A stretch of DNA of 64,000 bases from Anthonomus grandis grandis. Its lineage: Eukaryota; Arthropoda; Insecta; Coleoptera; Curculionidae. The DNA lies in the NCBI RefSeq assembly GCF_022605725.1, contig NC_065562.1, forward strand, positions 2,480,001 to 2,544,000. The letters run 5' to 3'. The position numbers and the translations under genes are program-made. Below are positions 21,974-32,019 of this stretch, in pieces. A model generated the notes under the pieces. The model saw only the letters and a list, made by a program, of their open reading frames with translations, had not been told where the DNA came from and did no database searches. The stretch's first letter is position 1; every line of letters begins with the position of its first letter.

Positions 21974-22226
21974 TTATAAGATAAGAAGTTTTTTTTGCAA
22001 CAGCGACGTAGAATTTGCAATTTTGTCAATTAAATTTTCATAGTCTAAAGCTTCAAGCAAATCTGCTTCTGAACTTATTATTATAAAAGCTTCTATTAAT
22101 TCTTGCCCTAAAAGGAACCGAAGACGATTTAGGACTAATTTTAATTTGGAGAAAACACGCTCACAAGCAACTTGCGTACAAGATAATGTCAAAAGACACT
22201 TGTATACTATATACAGATGAGTATAT
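21974..22226 (-). pseudogene. hAT transposase C-terminal dimerisation domain
   Basis: Minus-strand HLYIVYKCLLTLSCTQVACE, then RVFSKLKLVLNRLRFLL and LIEAFIIISSEADLLEALD. This is the hATC domain, which mediates dimerisation and completes the catalytic fold, of ZMYM1-like (TTF/DUF4371) hAT proteins. It is cut on its N-side exactly at the TA where the 22228-24590 mariner inserted. The preceding residues of the same protein (CAGCLHFCLKILLENNLHI) lie at about 29110-29050, 6.8 kb away on the same strand. Confidence 0.8.
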
Positions 22227-22227
22227 A

Positions 22228-24590
22228 TAGGGTGTTTCAGAGTTGTGGTGCCAAAACCTTAGGGGAGATTCCGCTCAGCAAAATAAGAAAAAAAATTTTA
22301 TATGAACATGGGTCCGGAAATGTTTCGTTTCCGAGATACAGGGTGTCAACTTTTTTCCAAAAATTAAGTTTTTTATTAATAACTTAGAAATGCGTTAGTC
22401 GATTTCATTGAATTTTTTACAGTTTATTTAAACCATTATGAGACATCTACTGAAGCAATTAAATTCGAAAAAAATATCACCCTGCAACTTTTTTGCGGTT
22501 TTTATTTACTTATTTTAAAAAACCTACTAAAATACAACTTTTTGGTCTCTTGACTTTTTTTAGTGTCTCGCTTCGTTTTTGAGAAAAAATTACAATACGG
22601 CACCACGGCACGTCTCTGAACTCCATAAGGAAAAATAAAAATGCTTAGGAATTATCCAAAAATGTATCGCAGTGTGTTTGAAAACTAAAAAAAACATTAC
22701 CACGAAATAACATCGAAATCGTAAATAATCGTAACTAACATCGAAAATACCGAAATTACATTCCTATCCATTCTAAAGATTATTTTTGTATCAAAGTAAG
22801 TGTTTTTGTTTAGAACGCTTTGCATTTGTTAAAGTTTAAATTTAACAGTGTTAGTTCTAAAATACCTATCTTGGTAGTTGGTGGTGAAAAAAAATGGAAT
22901 ACACTTTTGCTGACCTAACAGATATGCTTCTTGTGTATGGTGAGGCCCGTTGCAATTCTCGAGAAGCCGAACGAATTTATCGTCGAAAATTTCCCAATAG
23001 GCGACATCCCAGCAGAAAAATATTTCCAAATATCGAAAGGCGAATACGAGAAACTGGTACATTGAGTGTAACACGGCCTGATGTTGCTCCCAGAAAAACT
23101 GCCCGAACTGTGGCTGCCGAGGAGGAAATTTTGGAAAGAGTGGAAAATGCACCATTCGTTAGCACTCGTGAAATAGTTAATGCTATGGGAATTGGACACA
23201 GTTCAGTCTGGAGAATATTGCATGAGCAGCTGCTGCATCCCTACCATTTGCAAAAGGTCCATGCATTGATTCCAGCCGACTATCCACTCCGTGTTTTTTT
23301 CTGCCAGTGGTATCTTCGTAGCCTTATAAACAATCCACAGTTTAATAGGAACATTTTATTTTCCAATGAAGCGTTGTTTACCAGAAATTGATATTTTAAT
23401 AGCCATAATTATCATGTTTGGCATGAAGAAAATCCTCATGCAACGCACGTTACAGGCCACCAGCAGCGTTTTCATCTAAATATCTGGGCAGGAATTGTAG
23501 CTGATCAATTGATTGGCCCACTTGTATTACCACCGCGCTTAAATGGAGATGTTTACTTAGATTTTTTACGCAATACTCTTCCAGGACTCCTAGAAGAAGT
23601 TCCATTAAATAGCAGGCAGCAAATGATATTTCAGCATGACGGTGCACCGGCTCATTTTTACCGAGAAGTAAGAAACTATTTGGATGAAGCTTACCCTGGA
23701 CGATGGATAGGTAGAGGAGGACCCATTGCATGGCCTCATCGCTCACCAGATCTTACATCTTTAGATTTTTTCCTTTGGGGTTACCTAAAAAACCTTGTTT
23801 ATGCTACCCCCGTGGAAACAGTGGAACAATTACAGCAAAGAATTTTCGATTCTTGTCGGACTATTCAGAACACTGCAGGTATTTTCGAACGAGTACGACA
23901 AAGTATGGTGAGACGGTGCAATGCTTGCATCGAAGCAGGAGGTTGTCAGTTTGAACATTTATTGTAATTTTGTTATCAGTGATTACTTTAACAAAAATGT
24001 ATTCTCGTACCTACTAAGAAAATTGAGAAATAATGTATTATTTTAGAGAAAATTTTATTTGATGTTTTTTTTTAGTTTTCAAAAATAAACACACTGCGAT
24101 ACATTTTTGGATAATTCCTAAGCATTTTTATTTTTTCTTATCGAGTTCAGAGACGTGCCGTGGTGCCGTATTGTAATTTTTTCTCAAAAACGAAGCGAGA
24201 CACTAAAAAAAGTCAAGAGACCAAAAAGTTGTATTTTAGTGGGTTTTTTAAAATAATTAAATAAAAACCGCAAAAAAGTTGCAGGGTGATATTTTTTTCT
24301 ACAAAAAGACAAAATACTTGTTCTATTGGTACGCCCCTGGAAATTTCGGATCGAATTTAATTGCTTCAGTAGATGTCTGATAATGGTTTAAATAAACTGT
24401 AAAAAATTCAATGAAATCGACTAACGCATTTCTAAGTTATTAATAAAAAACTTAATTTTTGGAAAAAAGTTAACACCCTGTATCTCGGAAACGAAACATT
24501 TCCGGACCCATGTTCATATAAACTTTTTTTCTTATTTTGCTGAGCGGAATCTCCCCTAAGGTTTTGGCACCACAACTCTGAAACACCCTG
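22228..24590 (+). mobile_element. DD41D (rosa-type) mariner-like element 2, long terminal repeats
   Basis: TA duplications at 22226-22227 and 24591-24592. Inverted repeats run from 22228 to about 22690 and from about 24060 to 24590, starting (C/T)AGGGTGTTTCAGAG. They are nearly identical except for a segment of about 55 bases around 24303-24356 present only on the right. 2363 bp. It contains a full-length transposase frame. Terminal repeats this long are unusual for mariner-like elements. Confidence 0.9.
22894..23967 (+). pseudogene. DD41D transposase, one stop and first catalytic D lost
   Basis: 357 codons, single frame throughout. Helix-turn-helix 1 is around FADLTDMLLVYGEARCN, and helix-turn-helix 2 around STREIVNAMGIGHSSVWRIL. 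Catalytic sites: LFSNEALF, where N replaces the essential first D; HDGAPAHF; and TSLDFFLWGYL, with 41 residues between the second and third D. A TGA at 23389-23391 interrupts just after LFTRN. Everything else is intact, so the copy is young but dead by two substitutions. Confidence 0.88.
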
Positions 24591-24789
24591 TATATATACC
24601 TATATTCGCTTCCCTATTAAGCCCGAGATATTAAAGTGACCCTCTTAAAACCCGAGGAATGGACTTACTGATACAGTAACATCAACCGTTTGTTATAAAG
24701 CGCACTTATTTATTAACATCAATACCAAGAAGTGCTGGTAGCTCACTTTATTACACTTGAAAAATAAAATTCGATCTTCCGATTCCAAC

Positions 24790-25314
24790 GTTTTTGTATA
24801 ACGGAGTGAATGTGTTATGAGTGCTTAATTAAGCCAAAGTCAATCAAGTAATAAGGTAAGCTAATATAGTTTTTACTTTCATATTGTTTTTAAACATTTT
24901 TGAGAATTTTTTTAAAATACATTTTTTTAAGCTTTAGATTATACCTTTTTATGTTTAAAAATGTTTAGTTGGGTATCACGTCACTATCTATCTATCTAAT
25001 TAATAAGCTATCTCATACGCAAAAATAATTGAAGAGAAGAAAGGTAGACTTATGCACGTATTTCTAAAGGATTTCAAACTTAAATTATTTTAAGATAACG
25101 TAATACCCAACTAATCATTTTTAAACATGAATTCGTCACAAATAAATTATAGATTTTATTTATACCTTTTTGAAATAAATTAAGTGTAAATATTTAATTT
25201 TTTATTTTTGTTATTTTAATTTTATTTTAGATGAGTTCAAGATCAAAAAAAATTTTAGAGCTTGTTACAAGTTCAAATTTATTAGACTTACCAAAATATG
25301 AGAGTACAAAATAA
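24790..25314 (+). CDS. Possible 5' exons of a second gene in the insert
   Basis: A perfect donor AAG|GTAAGC at 24853-24860 could end an untranslated exon. A T-rich acceptor ending TTTTAG at 25230 precedes ATG at 25231, which reads SSRSKKILELVTSSNLLDLP and stops at 25312-25314 (27 residues). The style (basic start, short) resembles N-termini of transposon proteins, but no downstream exon was found on this strand. A CACCCTGTA fragment follows at 25342. Weak evidence. Confidence 0.25.
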
Positions 25315-25975
25315 TCAATCGATGCAGTTCACCCTGGTGGTTCACCCTGTATATACACTATTTTTAGTTACTATTATAATACCAAGTGGTTTTTATCTTA
25401 TTTCTAAGAAAGTTTGAATGTTTTCAAATAAATACTCTCACAGAAATAATACTAATTTTTTTTTAATTATAATGTTTTAAGACACTTTTTATTTTTATAT
25501 GAATAGAATGTTTAGAAGAAAAAATCATACAGGCTGCGTCAGCCAAGTCTATGGTTAAGATGGTAGAGCTATATCACTATAAATTTTTAATGGATTTCTA
25601 TATTATAAATTAACTTTAACGGTTTTTTAAGTTGTAAATAATTAAAAATATTTGATATATATATGTTAATAGATTTAAAAAAATTTAGATAGCAAATTAA
25701 AATCATTTTTTTTTGTATCATAAAGAGTTTTAAAGTCTTAAATATTTGTTGAAATTTAGGAAATTTTATACTTTATATAACCAAAACTAATTCATTATAA
25801 GTATTATTAAATTTATGTTAAAGTTAATATTATTATGTATAAAACAAGTAAAAATTAAATTTTTAAAGAATCGATAATACATTTTTAAGTTAGATTAAAG
25901 TGTTTTTTTATACCATACTTACCATTCTAAATTACCCTTTTCTTGATTAGAAAAAAAAACCATTTGAAAGACTTA

Positions 25976-27465
25976 TTAAACTTTTTTATTATCATTTATA
26001 TATGCATAATTTATCAAATAATCTGAGGTAGAAATTAGTGTTTTCTCCAAGGGATGCCTGTGCAAGTTGCATCTCGCGTGAACGTCCCGAGATGCCGTCT
26101 TCGCCTTTCGGCAGCCGCAGCACACCAAATATTCCACGTTAATAAACTGCACATTTGCTTCTTGTGAAACTCCAACCTGGCATATATCACATCCATAAGG
26201 GCAGTCTCTCCTAAAGGCAGTTCTTACGGCCGTCAGGTAATCGCAATCTTGCCTGTATGTATTGTCCTCTCGCTCAAAACGGCATACCCATCTGTGGGGG
26301 TTTCTTCCTATGTAAAAAAAATTATTAAGATAAAAAATAACGTCATGTTCAATTCTGCAATTTTTTATTTTTAATTACTAACTAGAGTTTATTAAAAAAA
26401 TGAGGATATATGTACAGTATGTCCACGGATAGACATCCCAATAGAAGAAATGGATCACAAATTTCGTTTTTTGACAAAAAGTAATTCTTGATAAAGTATA
26501 AAGGGTATTATTATATAATTTCATAAAGGGTACCCTGTATGAAAAAATGAAAAATTCTCCTCATAAACTACATTTTCTCCAGATGCAGAACTTTTTATCA
26601 AGAATGACTTTTTGACGAAAAACGAAATTTTTGGTCCATTTTTTCTTCTATTGGGATGTCTATCCATGGACATACTGTATATATGTGATGTAGCATTTAA
26701 CTCGAAATAGCGAGTTCCAAGAATAATAAATTGAAGATAATCATCATTTCTATTATATTTAAATGAAAGAAACAATTATATATTTTTTTGTAATGATTAT
26801 ACCAACAAAAGTACATTGTACATGTTTAAATAATTTTATAAATTTAAAAAAATTATTTTAGTAGTTAATTAAAAGTTATTAGTTTAAAAAGATTATGAAG
26901 TATTTATTAGAGTGTTAAAGTTTTGCTTATTATTTTCTGAGTTTAAAAAACCATTGAAAAAAAGACAGAATAACTTTTTTACGTTTTTTTGCTGTTTTTA
27001 AGTTAACTTTAACAAATCCTAATTTACTTGAGAAATAATTTTTTTTATAAAGGATTTATTTTTTTTCTGTTACAGAACAAAGAGGTTTTAATATGTCACC
27101 TTCCAGCTCTCTTCTTTACGTACTTCTATTAAAAAACAAGAAACATCTTAATTACTCTAGAAAAGCGATATCTTTTTGTTCACTACTAAAATTATTTTTT
27201 ATTAGGTTTTTTTTATTTTTTCAGTAAAATTAGGTATAGTATATTGGGAAAAATAAATGATCTGAGAGGTCGATATAGAAATAACTTTTTGGCTTATAAT
27301 AAAAAAAAATATTAAAAAATCATAACTTTTTAAAACTGTGTATTACTTACCTGTTTGAGTCATATGACGATGTTCAACGAGACGGTACCCCGCAGGTGTA
27401 GACTGTGTCAATAGTTGAAGGGCTGTTGCCATTACGGCTGCATTAACATTTTCAGTACAAGGCAT
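25976..27465 (-). CDS. Two-exon gene for an unrecognised 148-residue Cys-rich protein
   Basis: Exon 1: ATG at 27463-27465 to 27351, ending CAAACAG|GTAAGT. Exon 2: begins at 26307 after a T-rich ACATAG acceptor and ends at TAA (25976-25978). 115 + 332 = 447 bases, exactly 149 codons; the frame joins as T-G-R-N-P-H. The N-terminal half is helical-looking (NAAVMATALQLLTQST, GYRLVEHRHM). The C-terminal half is cysteine-rich: WVCRFERED, RQDCDYLTAVRTAF, RRDCPYGCDICQ, YLVCCGCRKAK, RCNLHRHP, a likely zinc-binding module. Exon 2 is clearly GC-richer than its surroundings. The frame is also open upstream of the ATG to a TGA near 27527, and TATATATA lies near 27555. No family recognised. Confidence 0.6.
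26415..26678. mobile_element. 264-bp MITE in the intron of the Cys-rich gene
   Basis: Inverted ends of about 95 bases begin CAGTATGTCCACGGATAGAC at 26415 and, inverted, CAGTATGTCCATGGATAGAC from 26678. Flanked by TA (26413-26414, 26679-26680). No coding capacity. Confidence 0.85.
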
Positions 27466-28012
27466 GTAGTCAATGCCACTAATAATTTTCGGAAAAATTA
27501 TTGTGTTAAGCGCTAAAAAGTTAGCTCACTTCATATTCGAGCGATCGTAGTCATATATATAAAAAGCTTAAAAAAAAAACTAAGTTTTTTTTAAGAATTA
27601 GTATAGAAGATTATTTGTGTTTGTTTACGCGCGAACTGAGAGTAACAACTTTTAACGGAGCCCTATTTATAACTTTAAGTTCTTTGCGTCTTATAAAAAC
27701 TCATCATTTGCAATACCGATCCTCGATTGGTTAAAGATAATTGCTTCTTAAAAACAACTGAATATGCTTAGCAAGCAAAGTGAGTAATAATTGTCATACG
27801 AAACTATCCGCAGCTTTTGAGGCCAAATATTAAAAAAAATTATAAACATAGGTCGGCAAATTGCCCATATGGAAGCAGTCTTTAAATGGACATCCTAAAG
27901 CGTACAGGGCTTGGGCAAAGTTTATTTAAAAATGTTGTGGCATGATTGCAACACGTTACAATAAAATTATGTGTGTGAAATTATAACTATTTTTTAAAAA
28001 AGAGTAAAATAT

Positions 28013-28282
28013 TGTAACGGGATTCAGCCAAGGAAATACCTTTATTCTGAAACACACTTTGTTTATTTACAACTTCTGAACAAACTACTTGTCTAGACAC
28101 TACTATCAACTTCAAGTAGCTTTAGTTTTCAACGTCAAAAATTACGAAAATCTGCCCAGTATTTATAGAGGCTTAAAAATTCCATTTTACAGCCCCTAAC
28201 AAGCTAATTAACGAACTATAATGGCAAAAATTACAAAGAAAAATAAATAAAAATAAAGCTAACTAAATGGAGTACCGTAACA
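28013..28282 (-). mobile_element. Solo LTR, 270 bp
   Basis: On the minus strand it runs from TGTTACGGTACTCC (28282) to CCCGTTACA (28013), that is TG...CA with the inverted pair TGTTACGG/CCGTTACA. It contains TATAAATAC and, further on, two AATAAA signals in promoter-then-polyadenylation order. Flanked by the 4-base duplication ATAT (28009-28012, 28283-28286), as for many Gypsy-type elements. No internal retroviral-type genes are nearby, so this is a recombination remnant. Confidence 0.75.
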
Positions 28283-29049
28283 ATATGTTATTCATCTATG
28301 AATTATATTGAGGTCAGGAAATTTCCAAATTAGTTATATTCAAAACGGTGCATCCTATTTTATATTTGTTTTATTTTATATTTTTAATTATTTTTTTTAA
28401 TTAATCATAAAAAATCGAACACAAAAATATCTCGGTACACTACCTTATTTCAGAATCTACAGAGTATACCAAAACACATTCTTGAATTTTTATTTTATGT
28501 GCTCTCTAGGTTCTGAAATAAAGTAGTGGCCCAAGATAAACACCTTGTATAAGAATTAACCATTTTGCCGTTTCAGAAATTAAAACAAAAAAAAAACATC
28601 TACATAAGGTACCAACGAAACGAACTACACCCTAAAATAGATTCAATCCAGTTTTTTAAATTTTCAAATATTATGTACCATTATAGCAACAAATAAGATA
28701 ACGAAAACAGTTTGTTTTGATGAGTCTTATCGTTTAATCGCAAATTATAACGGGCTTCATTGAAAACGTATAATCTACCTTCACGCCGCTTAGATAGACC
28801 GACACAAGAACGCCCCCTTCAGCGCGAATTGATGAACTATTTTATGATTTTATATAGAAATATGGGACGTTATTAAGCCCGCCAATTTTTTTAACAGAGG
28901 GGAGCACTGAGTTTATGTGACGTAATAGTAATAATATACACGTTAAACGTTAATAAGCCCAGTGATGGGCTCAACAACGTCAAAACGGGCTTAACAGAGT
29001 GCAAAGCATATCTTATTTGGGCTTCATTAGGACATATATATATAACTCT

Positions 29050-31584
29050 ATGCTCCGATATGCAAATTATTTTCAAGAAGTATTTTTAGACAAAAATGTA
29101 AGCAACCTGCACAGTTTTTCTTTTGTGAAGTAGGAGAAGTTTTATTATCATCATCATCAGATTCGGATTCACTGTTTTCTATTTCTACATAAAATCCCTC
29201 TGGTAAGCATGACGAATCTTCTGTCAGGATTTTTAGATCCTTAAAATTTTTTGCAAAATTAATTAGTTCTGTTTTAATACAAGCATTAGGTAATCCCGAC
29301 AGTTTTGAAATTTCCTCAAAAACGCTATTATCTAAATGATCAGTTTGTTTTACTAATTGCTCAAAATTTCGCGGATCAAAAAAGTAAAAAGAATCATAAA
29401 TGGTTTTGTGCTTTTCAAATCTGTTTTCTAAACTTTGTGTTACCTGATTTATTATTGCTTTATATGTCTCAATTTCAAAAGTTTTGTTTTCTAAGGACCC
29501 AGCTCAGTAATTTTGGAAATTTCGTCGGAGGCATCTTCTCCAGGCATTTTTTTTACTTTTCTTGTTCTATGTACCGGAAAGTTCTCTTCAATAAGTATAT
29601 CCTTTTCTATAATACATGGTTTCTTATTTATTAATTCAATAAATTTCTTAGTGTTATCATAATTTTTTTTTTAAATTATTAAACGTTTTTTCTATTTCGG
29701 ATTTTGCATTTATTCTTATTTTAAAAGCAACCTGAAAATTTAGTCCTGCGGTTTGTAAATAATTTGATGCTGGGGTTAATATATTAAAAATTTGAAGAAA
29801 TATTAAACTTAAAATTATAGATTCAAAACTCGTCCATGTATTTAATAAAGAATTTGCCTCTGATGATGTTTTACCATCAAATTCGTTTTATTGATCGCAA
29901 GATATATATTTTAAAGCTTTGAGCAGGCTGGAGTATAGCTCATCGGATATAATTTGGTGCGATCCGAAAATTACTTCCAAAGCCTTTGCTTTGCTCCACC
30001 AACGGGTGTTACAAATCTTTTGTAAGGTTCTAAAATCATTACGTTGATCTTTCCACACTGAATCACGTTTATAAGATTTAGAAAAAAAGACCGCAGTGCG
30101 ATTAAGTAGACCAAACAAATTTTTACATTTAATTAAGCATTCTGTTGTATCACATACTACTAAATTTAGGACCTGGGCATAGCACCAAGTGTACCGAATA
30201 ATTAGCGTTATTTTTGATATGAGCCTGTAGTCCGTTGTATTGCCCAGACATGTTTGCGGCTCCGTCAAAGAAACAACCAATAACATTAGCGATTTCCAAA
30301 TTCATTAATTTAAGTTCTTTATTTAAATGGTTGTATAAAGCCAAACCAGATGATTTTTTTAAAATTTATCAGAGATATCAAACGTTCATTTACTTTACCA
30401 TCATAAACATATCTTGCAATAATAGCACACTGTTCCCTTATACTTACATCCTGAGTTGAATCAATTTGCACACTAAACTTTTTGGTCTTTTGAATTTCTA
30501 AAGATATTTTCTGTTTCTGATGATAAGAATAACTTTATTAACAAATGTTTTATTAAGAAAAGTTAAATGAGACCCTCTACCTTGTTTGTTATCATGTTTT
30601 CGACAAGAAATTTATTGATATGGGTTTTCATAATATTGTCATATTTTGCTAGCAACAAACATAGTTCAAGAAAGTTGCCACGGTTGATTTTAAAATTCGT
30701 AGTAGCTAATGAGCTGCTACTTTCTTCTTTACCACGATACGCAAGGTGTTACTTGGAAATAAAAATAATTATATCAATGATTCTTTTTACGATTTCTCTG
30801 TTATTAATTATTTCACTTTTTCTTTGATTAGCCAGATCGAAATTTATTGCCCTAAAGTAGGCTTGTACAGATAAGGAATGACCAAGCGACTCTTCATGCT
30901 CTTTAACACATTGAGTTGAATGCCGAAAGTCGCTCATTCCTTCTGAACTAAATGTTTGTCTATTTTTAACATTACTAAAAACCATGCAAATGGAGCAGAA
31001 TAGCTTATTTAATTCCACAGAATAAGACAACCAGTTTCTAACAACGAGTTTGGTAATTTTCTCGGGTATAATTTGGGATTAAACGACAGCTTAGGATAAT
31101 CGAAATAAGTGGGTTGATTTGGATATTGTTTAACAAACTTTAGCTTTTCTTGTACTGTTGCGTGGGTAGGAGGAGAAAAAAATTGTATTACATTATTTGT
31201 CTTAGTTGAAATATCTGTTAATTCCATAGCGTCACATTCATTTTCCGATAAATTCGATTCTGAATCCGAAGAGTTTAAAGATAACAAAGCCGAAGCTTCT
31301 GATATTTTATAAGCCGAATCTGTTGAATTCTGAACATCAGGCTCCAAGGAACTACAGTTATTACCTTTGTCTGCAACTACACTGCTACGAATTGTAACAT
31401 TTTGACTACTAGTAGGTAAAGGCTCTTTTAGATTAAAAAATGACGTGATCTTCATGGAGGATGTTGATGCAGTCTCCATAGCCTTTTTTTCTTTTATTTT
31501 TCTTTTTTGTGAACCGGAAAAAAACTGCTTTTGCTTTTTTAGAGGTGGTTCGGCTTCGGACAGTTCATCGTTCTTGCTAGACAT
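29050..31584 (-). pseudogene. ZMYM1-like hAT transposase (TTF + DUF4371), decayed
   Basis: The ATG at 31584 starts a 190-residue N-terminal part with a basic PLKKQKQFF signal, a serine-rich linker and a PNQPTYFDYPKLSF zinc-finger lead-in. The TTF-type zinc finger follows after a frameshift near 31020 (LFCSICMVFSNV, FRHSTQCVKEHEES). The catalytic DUF4371/hAT core survives as FFDGAANMSGQYNGLQ (30280-30330), RWWSKAKALEVIFGS (about 29990) and FRTLQKICNT. Later text includes YDSFYFFDPRNFEQL and the C-terminal KNCAGCLHFCLKIL at about 29110. Several frameshifts and stops. A 5' UTR intron fits 31596-31679 (GTAAGT...TTTTTAG). Confidence 0.8.
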
Positions 31585-32010
31585 TATTTTCTATCCTAAA
31601 AACATTATGACATTAACGATTAACACATACAAATAATTTAAATAGGCAAATAATATGTAATAGAATTAATTAAACTTACTGACTTGCTTATGGTACACTG
31701 TACAGCAGATACACCGTTACACTTACACTAAACCTTCATAAAAATTATTAACAAAAAAATTTGCAAGGAAAACTTATTCAATGCGAACAGAAATAATTAT
31801 CAAACGTAGTGCATACGTAAACATACACACAAGTCTCTTCTTCTTATTTTTTAATGGCTTATGCTTTAGTGGTTACTCACTAGGAGCAATTTGCCAGTCT
31901 ATGTGTAAACTTTTTGTTGTTCTACGTTTTCGTATTTTTAGTTTTAATAGGAGCCCATTTACATTTAGAAGGTGGGGGCCTAAAACAAGGGGCATAGGCA
32001 AATGCCCGGT

Positions 32011-32019
32011 TGCCCGGCG
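32011..32019. repeat. MULE target-site duplication, left
   Basis: TGCCCGGCG, repeated exactly at 36682-36690. Nine bases is the typical Mutator-like duplication. It lies within the terminal 25-50 bases of the hAT. Confidence 0.85.

Larger units (their letters stand above)
24593..29050 (-). mobile_element. Unidentified insert inside the hAT element
   Basis: This stretch separates two consecutive parts of the hAT protein and belongs to neither the hAT nor the mariner beside it. Its ends carry similar inverted words: TTCCCTATTAAGCCCGAGAT at 24610-24629 and, inverted from about 29033, TGTCCTAATGAAGCCCAAAT. The core AAGCCC recurs near both ends in both orientations (24619, 28753, 28875, 28955, 28988, 29019). 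It contains a spliced gene (27465-25976), a MITE and a solo LTR. Exact borders are blurred by TATATA runs. The superfamily is unknown. Confidence 0.4.

Noticed and set aside
27100..27180. Possible plus-strand exon after a TTACAG acceptor at 27076
   Set aside because: Frames close quickly and show no pattern; the convincing gene here is on the minus strand.
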